38,642 nucleotides of DNA from REEB95 sp050729835. Its GTDB lineage: Bacteria > Pseudomonadota > Alphaproteobacteria > ATCC43930 > CGMCC-115725. The stretch is taken from contig JBOHLS010000022.1 of NCBI GenBank assembly GCA_050729835.1, positions 1-38,642 of the forward strand, read 5' to 3'. How positions within the stretch are numbered: the stretch's first letter is position 1; every line of letters begins with the position of its first letter. The notes below the pieces were generated by a model. That model saw only the letters and a list, made by a program, of their open reading frames with translations. It was not told the DNA's origin and did not search any database. Both the position numbers and the translations under genes were made by a program. Below, piece by piece: positions 23,583-32,295 of this stretch.

Positions 23583-26036
23583 TTAGGGCTGTGCGGCGAT
23601 TAGATCCCCGTCGGCGACGCTGCCGAAGACCAGCTCGGCGAAGCGATCGGGCGTGTTGCGCGCGACAAAAGCGCGTGCCTGTTGCAGATCGATGAAGCGG
23701 TCCGGGCCTTCCTGCGTGATCCGCACGATGCCGGCGGCCAACGCCTCGGGCCGATCGGCGTTGATCGCCAGACCCAGCCGGTAACTGCGCACCAGCGGCC
23801 CGATCAGGCCGAAATCCTGGGTCAGCAGCGGCTTGCCGGCACGCGCCGCCCACAACAGGACGCCGCTCGAGCCGACAAAGCGCTGATAGGGCGCCAACAC
23901 CACGTCAACGCGCGCCACCAGCGTCTCGATCTCGCCCATCGACAGCCGGCGATCGACGACGTCGAGCGCCAGATCGGGCTGCAACAGGTCGAGTTCCCGG
24001 CGCAACTCGGCGACGCGGCCCGCAATCGCCGGATCGAGCTTGCCGGCCAGGATCATGGCCAAGCGCAAAGCGGCGCGTTCGGGCACCAGCCGCAGCGCTT
24101 CGAGCAAGGCCAGGGTTCCCTTGCGCTCGGTCAGATGGCCGAATAGCAGGAAAGCCACGCGCCCCGCGGGTACCGAATCGGCCAAGGCGCGATCGCCGTC
24201 GGCCACCGGCACGATCGGATGAACCGGGTCGGGAACCGCGCGCACCTTCCCCCCGGCACGATAGAACCGCGCCGCGTGGCGCGGAAAGAACGGATCGAGC
24301 GTGAGGACGACGCCGAGCGCGCGGTTGAGCAGCATGAGGCGATAAAGCAGAGCCTTGCGCAGATCGCGCAGCCACTCGCGCCGGCACGGGCGGTAGGCAC
24401 CTAGCAGCCGATAATGCACCGACGGCCGGAACAGGATGCCGCCGACGCGCCGGCCGCGCCCAGCGCCGAGCCCGAGCGCAAGCGGCAGCGAGACTAGATC
24501 TAGCGACAGGAATTGCCCGGTTTGCGCCCCCGTGCGCGCCAGATAGCGGCGCATGAACCACCAGCGGGCGAAACCGCTGACCGCCAGCCGGCGATGGGTG
24601 CACAGCCACGCCGCCAGCGGCGACAACGGCAGGATGCGGACGCGCTCGGCCTGCGCCTCTTCGATCCTGGCGGCGAGCACGCGGTAGAGCGCCGGCGCGA
24701 CGACGAACGACACGGTCCGCATCGCCGCTTCGCGGCAGGCGAAATCGATCAAGTGACAGAGCCATTCGTGCGGATGGCCTTCGCTGTCGGGCTCGAACAC
24801 CAGCGCGTGGCGCGGCGGCGCCACTGGCCGAGCGAGCGTGCACGCCAGCGCCGCGAATCGGCCGAGCACGCGCGGCTTGGCGCAAGTCCGGTCGACGAAT
24901 CGGCGGCCGTTGGCGCCGAGCTCGGCCGCCAGCGCCGGATCGTCGATCAGTCGCAGCACCGCCGCGGCGAGAGCCCGGACATCATTCGGCGGCGCGCACA
25001 GGAATGCGCCGCTCGCCCCCATCATCCGCCACAGCGGGCTGCCGGGCAGCGCCGTCGCGACGAACGGCCGGCCGACGGCCATGATGTTGAAGACTTTGCT
25101 CGGCACGGCAAAGGCGGCGGCGTCCGGATCTTGGGGCACCAGGTGGATGTCGCCTTCGGCCAGGCCTTCGGCGAGCCGCTCGGCCGGCAGCAGCCCGGCG
25201 AGTTGCACGTTGGTCAAGCCGGCGGCGGCGATCGAAGCGGCCAATGCGTCGCGTATGCCGCCCTCGCCGCGCAGCACGATCGCCACCTCGGGCCGCTCGC
25301 GGTGCAGCCGCTCGGCCAGCGCCACCAACTGATGGAGCCCTTGCTTGCGGCCGAAATTGCCGCTGTAGAGCAGTTGGGGCGCGGCGCGGCGGGCCGTCGG
25401 CGCCGGCCGCAGACGATCGGTGTCGACCCAGATCGGCACGACTTCGATCGGCGCGACGACGCCATTGAGGCGCAGTTCGTCGCGCATGGCAGGATCGAGA
25501 ACGACGACCAGGTCAGTCTGGTTGAGCACCGCGCGCTCGCACCAGCGCATCACCGTCACCAGCAGGCGGCTGCCGACCATGCCGAGGCCACGCGCGAGGC
25601 CCGACTGGATGTCGTGCACCACGGCGATGTGCCGTCCGCCGCGCCGCGCCGCCACGCCGAGCGCCACGGTCAGGATCGAGGGGCAGAGCGAAACCACGAC
25701 CGACCGGCGCGGCAGACGTCCGGTGATCAGCGCCCACAGCCCGGCAAGCAGGAAATGCGCCTCGCTCAGGATGCGCAAGGCCGCCGACGAACGGCGCGGG
25801 ATCCAATGACGCAGGCGCAGCACCTCGATGCCCGATACGGTCTCGCGCCGCGGCGGCTGGCGGCGATAGGCGGGGAACACCGCGTGATCGGGGTAGTGCG
25901 GCAGGCCGGCGACGACGGTGACTGGGGCGCCCGCCGCCTGGAGCCATTCCGCCAGATCGCCGCAATACGGGCCGGAACCGACCAGCTCCGGCCGGTAGTA
26001 TTGCGTCACCAACAGGATCGCGGGCGCCGCCGCCAC
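23583..26036 (-). CDS. Double glycosyltransferase (WbuB/WcaI-like GT4 fused to a second GT domain)
   Basis: This is an 817-residue protein. The GTG at 26036 starts VAAAPAILLVTQYYRPELVGSGPY, four bases after the wzc stop; no good ribosome site is visible, so it may be coupled. Residues 1 to about 400 are a complete WbuB/WcaI-type GT4 unit: VTVVAGLPHYPDH, VVVSLCPSILTVALG, LLYSGNFGRKQGLHQLV and AFAVPSKVFNIMAVGRPFVATALPGSP. From about 410 a second GT-B-like unit begins at HALVFEPDSEGHPHEWLCHL and ends with LLFGHLTERKGTLALLEAL and GSSGVLLWAARAGKPLLTQ. Most relatives have one unit (about 400 residues). It probably adds two sugars in succession. The frame is continuous with no sign of a lost stop. 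Confidence 0.8.
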   Translation of the reverse strand: MAAAPAILLVTQYYRPELVGSGPYCGDLAEWLQAAGAPVTVVAGLPHYPDHAVFPAYRRQPPRRETVSGIEVLRLRHWIPRRSSAALRILSEAHFLLAGLWALITGRLPRRSVVVSLCPSILTVALGVAARRGGRHIAVVHDIQSGLARGLGMVGSRLLVTVMRWCERAVLNQTDLVVVLDPAMRDELRLNGVVAPIEVVPIWVDTDRLRPAPTARRAAPQLLYSGNFGRKQGLHQLVALAERLHRERPEVAIVLRGEGGIRDALAASIAAAGLTNVQLAGLLPAERLAEGLAEGDIHLVPQDPDAAAFAVPSKVFNIMAVGRPFVATALPGSPLWRMMGASGAFLCAPPNDVRALAAAVLRLIDDPALAAELGANGRRFVDRTCAKPRVLGRFAALACTLARPVAPPRHALVFEPDSEGHPHEWLCHLIDFACREAAMRTVSFVVAPALYRVLAARIEEAQAERVRILPLSPLAAWLCTHRRLAVSGFARWWFMRRYLARTGAQTGQFLSLDLVSLPLALGLGAGRGRRVGGILFRPSVHYRLLGAYRPCRREWLRDLRKALLYRLMLLNRALGVVLTLDPFFPRHAARFYRAGGKVRAVPDPVHPIVPVADGDRALADSVPAGRVAFLLFGHLTERKGTLALLEALRLVPERAALRLAMILAGKLDPAIAGRVAELRRELDLLQPDLALDVVDRRLSMGEIETLVARVDVVLAPYQRFVGSSGVLLWAARAGKPLLTQDFGLIGPLVRSYRLGLAINADRPEALAAGIVRITQEGPDRFIDLQQARAFVARNTPDRFAELVFGSVADGDLIAAQP

Positions 26037-26040
26037 GGCA

Positions 26041-28391
26041 TTACCCGAACTGGGCGAGCGACGGGCGCGCGTATTCGTAGTTGAGGTGGCTGTAGGCGAA
26101 CTCCCGGTACCGCTTGGCATCGACGCGCGAGATCAGGATACCGGGAACGTCGGCGCCGGCCTCGAGCAGCTGCTTCAACCCGTCGAGCGCTACCTCGCGC
26201 CGTGTGTGGCCCCATCGCACCGTGTAGAGAACCTTGTCGACCATGCGCGACAGCTGCAGCACCTCGGCGGCGACGAGCACCGGTGGCGTATCCAGAATCA
26301 CCAGGTCGTAATTCTTGGCAAAGGTCTGGAGCACGCTGCGCATCCGCGGCGAGGTGAGCAGATGCATTGAATGCGGGTTCCAGCCGCCCGAGACGATCAG
26401 GTCGAGCCCCGATAGGGGATCGTTGTAAATAACCTCGTTCAACGACACGCCTTCGTCGGCGAGCAGCGACGCGAGGCCGTTCTTGTCCGACCGCTGGAAG
26501 ACGCGATGCATCGTCGGCGCGCGCCAGTCGCAATCGATGATCATGATACGCTTGCCGTTGCGCGCCAGCAGCCGCGCCAGCGACGCCACAATCACCGACT
26601 TGCCTTCGCCGGGCGTCGCCGACGAGATCATCACCGTCTTCGGCGACTGCGCCGCCTCGGAAAGCTGCAAGCCGACGTAGATCTTACGCAACGACTCGCT
26701 GAAACCCGAGATCGGCTTGCGCAGGACGTGCACGGTGGGCTGCGTCATGCCCTTGAGATTCGGCACCATCGCGATCACCGGCAATCCCGTCGCCTGCTCG
26801 ATCTCGTCGGAACGCCGGAACGTGTGATCGGCGCTCTCGCGCATCAAGGCGGCCAGCGACCCGATCAGCAGGCCGCCGCAAACGCTCAGCAGCAGAATCA
26901 GCTTCTTCGGCGGATAGGTGGGTGCGACCGGCGGCGCCGCCGCGGAGACCAGCTTGGCGTCCGGCGTTTCGATCTCCTCGCGGCCGATCGTCTCCTTGGC
27001 GCGCACCAGCATGGCTTCGAGCAGATTCTGGTTAACGGTAGCGTCGCGCTCCAGGGCCTCGAGATGGATCGCTTTTTCGTTGACGCCGCCCATCTGGGTC
27101 TCGGTCGTGTGGAAATTCTTGGTGAGCGCCGCATAGCGCGCGTCGGCGGTGCGTGCCGTGCGCCGCAGGCCCTGAATAATACGCGAGGTCTCGAGGCTGA
27201 TCTTGCGGTTGATGTCGGCGACCTGGTTGCGCGCCTGGATCACCGCCGGATAGCGCGGGCCGTAATTGGCGCTCACCTCCGCCAGAGTCTGAGCCGCCTG
27301 GGCCTGCTGCGCCTTCAGGGTCTGGATGAGCGGCGAGCTGAGCACCTCGGGCACGCTCGCGCCCTCGGCCACGCCGCGCTGAAGCGCGACCGCTTCGTCG
27401 ACTTGTGCGTCGGCGGTCGCCTTCCCGGTTTGCGCCTGAACCAGCTGCGTATTGATCTCAGTCAGCTGCTGCGACGTCACGTTGGCGTTGGTCATGCCTT
27501 CGTAGAGGCCGTTCTGGCGGCGGTAATCGGCCGCCGCCTGTTCCGAAATCTCGACCGCCTGGCGCAGCTGCGCGATGCGCGCCGTCAGGTATTGCATGAC
27601 CCGGTCGGTCGACTTGATCTTGTCCGAACGCTGTTCGCTCAGATAGGCGGTCGCGAAGGTATTGGCGATCTTGGCAGCAAGCCCCGCGTTGACCGATTCG
27701 GCGTCGACCGTAAGCACATGCGAACGGCCTTCGACCTTCACCGTGATGCGCGACAGCAGCTTGTCGATCACCCGGTCCATCGCCGGATCGTCGGGCGGAA
27801 TGACCGGCAGCGTCGACGCCACGAGCGCCGCAGCCTCGTCGGGCGTCGCGGTCGGCGCCACGTCGGCCGGATCCGGCGCCGACGGAGCATCGTTAGCCGC
27901 GAGCGCCAACTTCGCGGGTTTGGCGGCGCCGAATACGCCATCAAACCGCAGCAGCCGCTGCCACCAGCGGGGCTTCGACGGCGTGTAGGCAAATTCGGGA
28001 TTCTTGTTGAGATGCAGCCGCTCGATCACTTGGCGAGCGAGGTCGCGCGACTCCATGGCGATGCGTTCGTTCTCGACTTTTTCGGTATCGGCGTCGCCGC
28101 CACCCATGCGCAAGTCCGTGCTCAGAACCGGCATTGTCGGAACGCCGACCTGGACCTGGGCCTCGCCGACATAGAGCGACGGCAGGCGCGACAGGGCAAT
28201 GACCGCGATGACCGCGAAGGCCGCCGTGACCGCCAGCACCATGAACCGATGCCGCCAGATGCGGCGAATCGTATCGAGCAGATCCTGATGGGGCGGCCCG
28301 GCCGGCGGCGCGAGATATTGGAGAGGCGCGCGCTCGTAGAGATCGCGCCGCAGTGCCGGTTGGCGCGTGTGCAATGGCTCGAGGAATGACA

Positions 28392-28392
<1 letters not shown>
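26041..28392 (-). CDS. wzc: Wzc-type chain-length regulator and BY-kinase
   Basis: This is a 783-residue polysaccharide co-polymerase. The N-terminal Wzz domain has its first membrane segment near residues 50-68 (FMVLAVTAAFAVIAVIAL). A long coiled-coil periplasmic part spans about 200-480, the GNVR region ends near YPPKKLILLLSVCGGLLIGSLAAL (second membrane segment, about 510), and the cytoplasmic tyrosine kinase follows. Kinase motifs: Walker A SSATPGEGKS near 590, A' IMIIDCDWRAP, Walker B DLVILDTPP. The Tyr-rich tail YREFAYSHLNYEYARP is the expected autophosphorylation cluster. Its ATG overlaps the wza stop by one base. It sets chain length together with Wza and Wzy. No cognate phosphatase (Wzb) is in the window. 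Confidence 0.93.
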
Positions 28393-29090
<698 letters not shown>

Positions 29091-29171
29091 GGCATCACTC
29101 CACCGCTCATTGCGCCGGCCCATCGAACGGACACGGCGTGACGCACACAGTGTGCGGCGCGGCATGGGGAA

Positions 29172-29190
29172 CCGGTTGTGATCAAACCGG
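29172..29190. promoter_or_regulatory. Dyad CCGGTT-N7-AACCGG upstream of wza
   Basis: The arms CCGGTT (29172-29177) and AACCGG (29185-29190) are perfect inverted repeats around GTGATCA, about 80 bases before the wza start. It could be an operator for a promoter internal to the operon, or an RNA hairpin in the leader. Confidence 0.4.
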
Positions 29191-29249
29191 GTCCGGTCTT
29201 GCGACAAGTGGATCGCGCGGCGGAGCTTGATATCCGCTGTGCAGCGCCC

Positions 29250-29525
29250 TCAGACCGATGAGCCGTCCGACGACCGTTCGAGCGTCGCGGCCAGCGCGTA
29301 GTCCCGCTCGCGGGCTGTTTCGACCAGGTTCTTAAGGCGGCCGAGCGCGGCCTCGATCAGTTCGAGAGCACGGCGGGCGCGTGCGTTCTCGGGCGGAACG
29401 GCGCGCCGCAACGGTTCGATCGACGATTGAATCGTCGCCAGCGATCCCTTGAAGGCATGCGCCATCTCGTCCGCGGCGACGCGTAGTTCCCGTGCCCGAT
29501 CCGCGGCGGCCGGCGCGCGCGGCAA
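29250..29525 (-). CDS. Histidine-kinase fragment: stand-alone dimerisation/phosphoacceptor domain
   Basis: This is a 91-residue frame if started at TTG 29525, eight bases after the response-regulator stop; no convincing ribosome site is visible. RELRVAADEMAHAFKGSLATIQSSIEPLRR resembles a HisKA H-box: His23 is in place, while the usual E after it is Ala and the P of the motif is Ser. A second predicted helix follows (RARRALELIEAALGRLKNLVETARERD), completing a DHp hairpin. There is no sensor region, and downstream sequence shows no N, G1 or G2 ATP-binding boxes. It is either a remnant of a decayed kinase or a small phosphotransfer partner of the adjacent regulator. Confidence 0.5.
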   Translation of the reverse strand: MPRAPAAADRARELRVAADEMAHAFKGSLATIQSSIEPLRRAVPPENARARRALELIEAALGRLKNLVETARERDYALAATLERSSDGSSV

Positions 29526-29532
29526 GTCGGCG

Positions 29533-30360
29533 TCAGGCAGGATGGGCCGGCGCCGTGCGCCACCGGTAGCCGAACGCGGGGAAGTTCTCGATTTCGGAAA
29601 ATTCGGCATCGAGCGTCCGGAATTTGTTGCGGATGCGCTTGATCGACGAACGGACGTTGGTGCGATAGCCCTCGTCGCCATTGCCGGCCACGAAGCCGGC
29701 ATGATGGACGCAATCGTAGATCGAGCGATAGGTGACGTGCTCGCCGGCGTGGGACACCATCAGATGCACGATGTTGAATTCCGTCACCGTGAGATTGACG
29801 TCCCGATTATCCCAAAACGCCCGGCTGACGTCCGGCCGCAGAGTCAACTTGCCGCAGGCCAGCGCGGCCTTGGCCGGTGTCTCGCGCGCACGACGATGTG
29901 AATCGAGAATGAGACGAATTCGCTTCGCCAAAATGGGAACACCGCGCGCCTTGTCGACGAAATCGAGCGCGCCGCGATCGAGCGCCGCGCTTTCATAGGC
30001 CGTCGCGGGCATGCCGGTGAGAAACATGACCGGCAGACGGATGCCGCGGTCGTGCAGCTTGGGCAGCAAGTCGATGCCCAGCCCGGCCGGCAACTTCCAA
30101 TCGAGCACGATCATGTCGGCATCGTTGTTCTGCGCGAAGTACTCGAGCATCTCTTCGCCGGTCGCGAACGCAAGGACCTCGAACGCGAGCTCGGCAAGTT
30201 CCGCCGAGGCCGCCTCGCGATAGTCCGAATCGTCATCGACCAACACCAACCTGACGCGGGCGCTAGCTGGCGACTCGACCTGATCAGATTGATTCGGCGC
30301 ACCCGCCGCAATCGCGACGTTGGCGTTCGACCAGGATGCTTCCTTCTGTAGCGTCGTCAT
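29533..30360 (-). CDS. OmpR/PhoB-family response regulator
   Basis: This is a 275-residue protein with ATG at 30360 preceded by AGGTGA. Residues 36-155 form a receiver domain with all key residues: acidic pocket VDDD (41-44), phosphoacceptor Asp87 in MIVLDWKLP, Thr115 in VMFLTG, Lys127 in FVDK. Residues about 170-275 are a winged helix: LTLRPDVSRAFWDNRDVNLTVTEFNIVHLMVSHAGEHVTYRSIYD, then GYRTNVRSSIKRIRNKF and FPAFGYRWR. It heads the minus-strand EPS operon, which argues that it controls the polymer genes. The N-terminal 35 residues are an unusual polar extension. Its kinase is not evident; only a DHp-like fragment follows. Confidence 0.9.
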   Translation of the reverse strand: MTTLQKEASWSNANVAIAAGAPNQSDQVESPASARVRLVLVDDDSDYREAASAELAELAFEVLAFATGEEMLEYFAQNNDADMIVLDWKLPAGLGIDLLPKLHDRGIRLPVMFLTGMPATAYESAALDRGALDFVDKARGVPILAKRIRLILDSHRRARETPAKAALACGKLTLRPDVSRAFWDNRDVNLTVTEFNIVHLMVSHAGEHVTYRSIYDCVHHAGFVAGNGDEGYRTNVRSSIKRIRNKFRTLDAEFSEIENFPAFGYRWRTAPAHPA

Positions 30361-30680
30361 CGCTGTTCACCTCAAACAAAAATGGGCCCGACACACGCGT
30401 CTTCTTTTTTCTGGGCGTGCGGACATTGAGAGCGAGATCGACCGCGGTATTCCCCACCTCTCTCGTTGGCGGAAAGCATCACGACGGTTATGACGTCCCC
30501 ACAACCGACATCCGGCGCGCGGCCACGCCGGCAACCAACCGGAATCTAAGCCGGCAAATGGGGCACAAATTTGACGCGACAAGGCCCGAATCGCGGGATT
30601 GACCGCGGCGCGCACCACGGAATGGTCACAAAGCCCGGCTGCCCGGGCATAGCAGACACATACCATCGGAGCCGGCAGCG
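30361..30680. other. Intergenic region before the EPS operon
   Basis: These 320 bases lie between the response-regulator start and the anti-sigma stop, both minus-strand. They should contain the promoter of the 12-kb operon, but I cannot pick convincing -35/-10 boxes. There is a T-run at 30404-30411 and a GC hairpin at 30633-30648 (listed separately). No gene is evident. Confidence 0.5.
30630..30648 (-). terminator. Possible terminator after the anti-sigma gene
   Basis: GCCCGG (30633-30638) and CCGGGC (30643-30648) form a perfect 6-bp GC stem with a 4-base loop about 35-50 bases past the anti-sigma stop. On the minus transcript it is followed by TTTGTG, a short T-rich end. This fits a modest intrinsic terminator separating the anti-sigma gene from the EPS operon. 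Confidence 0.45.
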
Positions 30681-31160
30681 CTATCGACTTGCCGCCAGGA
30701 CCGCATAAGGCATTGCCGCCCAATCGCCGGACACGACCGACCAAGCGACGGCGGCCACGACGGCGGCAGCAACCCCCCATGTCAACGCGCGGCCGCCGCG
30801 CAGCAACGCCAAACGGCGGGCGAGTTGGGCGCTCAGATAGCCCAGCGCCGGCGAAAGTGACCTCCGCTCGCGCCGGAGTTCGCGCAACACATGGTTTTGA
30901 TGGCGGTAGGCGGCGGCATCGGCCGCCGCCGCCGGATGCCGAACCAGAAACGCTTGCACGCGCTCGCGCCGCGCGGGATCGAGCGCGCCGTCGACGAAGG
31001 CATGCAGCTCGTAATCGCTGATCGTCGGCGCGGGTGCGGCCGATAGCTCGGATTGCCGCTGTCCGGCGCGACGCGGCAGCCGAATCAAGAATGCGACCGT
31101 CGGCCGCGTCCGACGCCGGCGCGGCAGAAAGACGACATTGCTGGAACGGCTCGCCGCCAC
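30681..31160 (-). CDS. Anti-sigma factor, single-pass membrane type
   Basis: This is a protein of about 159 residues from the GTG at 31160; the start is uncertain and no strong ribosome site is visible. The core TISDYELHAFVDGALDPARRERVQAFLVRHPAAAADAAAYRHQNHVL matches the cytoplasmic anti-sigma domain of the RsiW-like group that binds ECF sigma factors; the zinc motif H-x3-C-x2-C is absent. A membrane segment (LTWGVAAAVVAAVAWSVVSG) lies near the C-terminus with a short periplasmic tail. The natural partner would be the ECF sigma factor at 33826-34377 on the same strand, but two plus-strand genes separate them. A hairpin downstream may end its transcript. Confidence 0.75.
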   Translation of the reverse strand: MAASRSSNVVFLPRRRRTRPTVAFLIRLPRRAGQRQSELSAAPAPTISDYELHAFVDGALDPARRERVQAFLVRHPAAAADAAAYRHQNHVLRELRRERRSLSPALGYLSAQLARRLALLRGGRALTWGVAAAVVAAVAWSVVSGDWAAMPYAVLAASR

Positions 31161-31374
31161 GGAATTGCCCCGCGGGTAAGTGGACCCCGTGAAACATCCA
31201 TAAGGACGGGGTCGGGGCGGATTTATTCCACGTCGCGGAGGGCCGCGCGCCGCGGCTGCTTCCAGGCCGCCGCCAGGCATTGAATCCGCCCGGAGCCGGA
31301 ATCCGGAATAAAGCGGGCATGCCGCCGTCTCTAGTCGGTGAGCACGCCCGGCCAATCACAGAGCATGGCAAGCC
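31161..31374. other. Divergent intergenic region between anti-sigma and GalU-like genes
   Basis: These 214 bases should contain promoters in both directions. The only clear structure is the inverted repeat at 31183-31213. No gene or confident promoter boxes are seen. Confidence 0.4.
31183..31213. promoter_or_regulatory. Inverted repeat GACCCCGT-N15-ACGGGGTC
   Basis: Perfect 8-bp arms (31183-31190 and 31206-31213) lie about 25 bases upstream of the anti-sigma start codon. The structure may be an operator or a leader hairpin affecting anti-sigma expression. Confidence 0.45.
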
Positions 31375-32295
31375 ATGACGGCACACATCGTTCGCAGAGC
31401 GATCATCCCGGCCGGCGATTTCGGCGCCGGCTTCCTTCCTGCAGCCAAGGCGGTACCCCAGGAAATGCTGCCGCTGGTCGACCGCCCGCTGATTCAATAT
31501 GCCGTCGAAGAGGCCCTGGCCGCCGGAATCGACGAAATCGTGATCGTCACCGGCCGCGGCAAGGGTGCGATCGAGGATCATTTCGACTTCGCGACGGAGC
31601 TCGAGGATGCACTGCGCCGGAACGACAAGCGCGGCGCCCTTGACGCGATCGAAGCCAGCCGCGTGCGATGCGGCGTCATTGCCTACGTGCGGCAACAGGA
31701 GCCCCTGGGATTGGGCCATGCCCTGTGGTGCGCGCGGCATGTGGTCGGGAACGAGCCATTCGCGGTGCTGGTGCCGAACGAAGTCATCCAGGCGAAAGCG
31801 CCGTGTCTCGCGCAGATGGCCGCGGGCTACCGGCAAACCGGTGGCAACATGGTCGCGGTGACGCCGGTGGCGCGCAACCGCGCCGCGCGTTATGGCGTGA
31901 TCGCGGCGACGCGACGCGACGACCGGTTGCTCGCCGCATCCGGCGTCGCTGCCCGGCCCGCGGACGGCGACGGGACGGAGAAATGGGCGGCGATCGGCCG
32001 GTTCATCCTCGATTCGACGATGCTCGGCCGGCTCGGCGCGGCGGGTGAAATCCCGTTTGCCGACGCCCTCGCCGGCAGCGCCGACGATGGCGCCCTATAC
32101 GGTTATGCCTTTGCCGGACGGCACTTCGATTGTGACGACGCCCTCGGCCTGCTCGAGGCCAACCTCGCTTTCACGCTGGCGCGCGCCGATCTCGCCCCGG
32201 CGGCGCGGGGCTTGCTGAGTCGCTACGCGCACCGCGCCGACGAGACAAATTGGCCGCCGCCGGCCGCGGCCCGGAAATTGCGGATACCGGCATGA
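31375..32295 (+). CDS. GalU-like nucleotidyltransferase homologue with eroded active site
   Basis: This is a 306-residue, full-length relative of UTP-glucose-1-phosphate uridylyltransferase, which makes UDP-glucose. The fold is clear: FLPAAKAVPQEMLPLVDRPLIQYAVEEALAAGI (20-52), GLGHALWCA (112-120), RYGVIAA (172-178), IGRFIL (207-212). Catalytic motifs differ from E. coli GalU: AGLGTR is GDFGAG (14-19, Arg lost), metal-site PD is PN (134-135), VEKP is AARP (192-195), QLTDA is PFADA, DCGNK is DCDDA (252-256). Lys25 and the GLGHA loop remain. It is probably inactive as a normal uridylyltransferase or has another substrate. Its stop overlaps the next gene in ATGA, so the two are coupled. Confidence 0.8.
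   Translation: MTAHIVRRAIIPAGDFGAGFLPAAKAVPQEMLPLVDRPLIQYAVEEALAAGIDEIVIVTGRGKGAIEDHFDFATELEDALRRNDKRGALDAIEASRVRCGVIAYVRQQEPLGLGHALWCARHVVGNEPFAVLVPNEVIQAKAPCLAQMAAGYRQTGGNMVAVTPVARNRAARYGVIAATRRDDRLLAASGVAARPADGDGTEKWAAIGRFILDSTMLGRLGAAGEIPFADALAGSADDGALYGYAFAGRHFDCDDALGLLEANLAFTLARADLAPAARGLLSRYAHRADETNWPPPAAARKLRIPA

Noticed and set aside
23428..23853. N-terminal extension of the WcaJ-type protein
   Set aside because: It overlaps the end of the preceding gene and is Arg-rich without conservation. ATG 23427 has a ribosome site and leads straight into the expected N-terminus.
26506..28389. Long plus-strand open frame opposite wzc, with others at 19124-20149 and 24513-26084
   Set aside because: They are antisense to clear Wzc, Wzy and glycosyltransferase genes and show the low-complexity Arg/His/Gln composition of codon-bias shadows.
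30367..31836. Longer minus-strand frame across the anti-sigma gene and the start of the GalU-like gene
   Set aside because: The anti-sigma domain and membrane helix are in a different frame, and the GalU motifs are on the plus strand.
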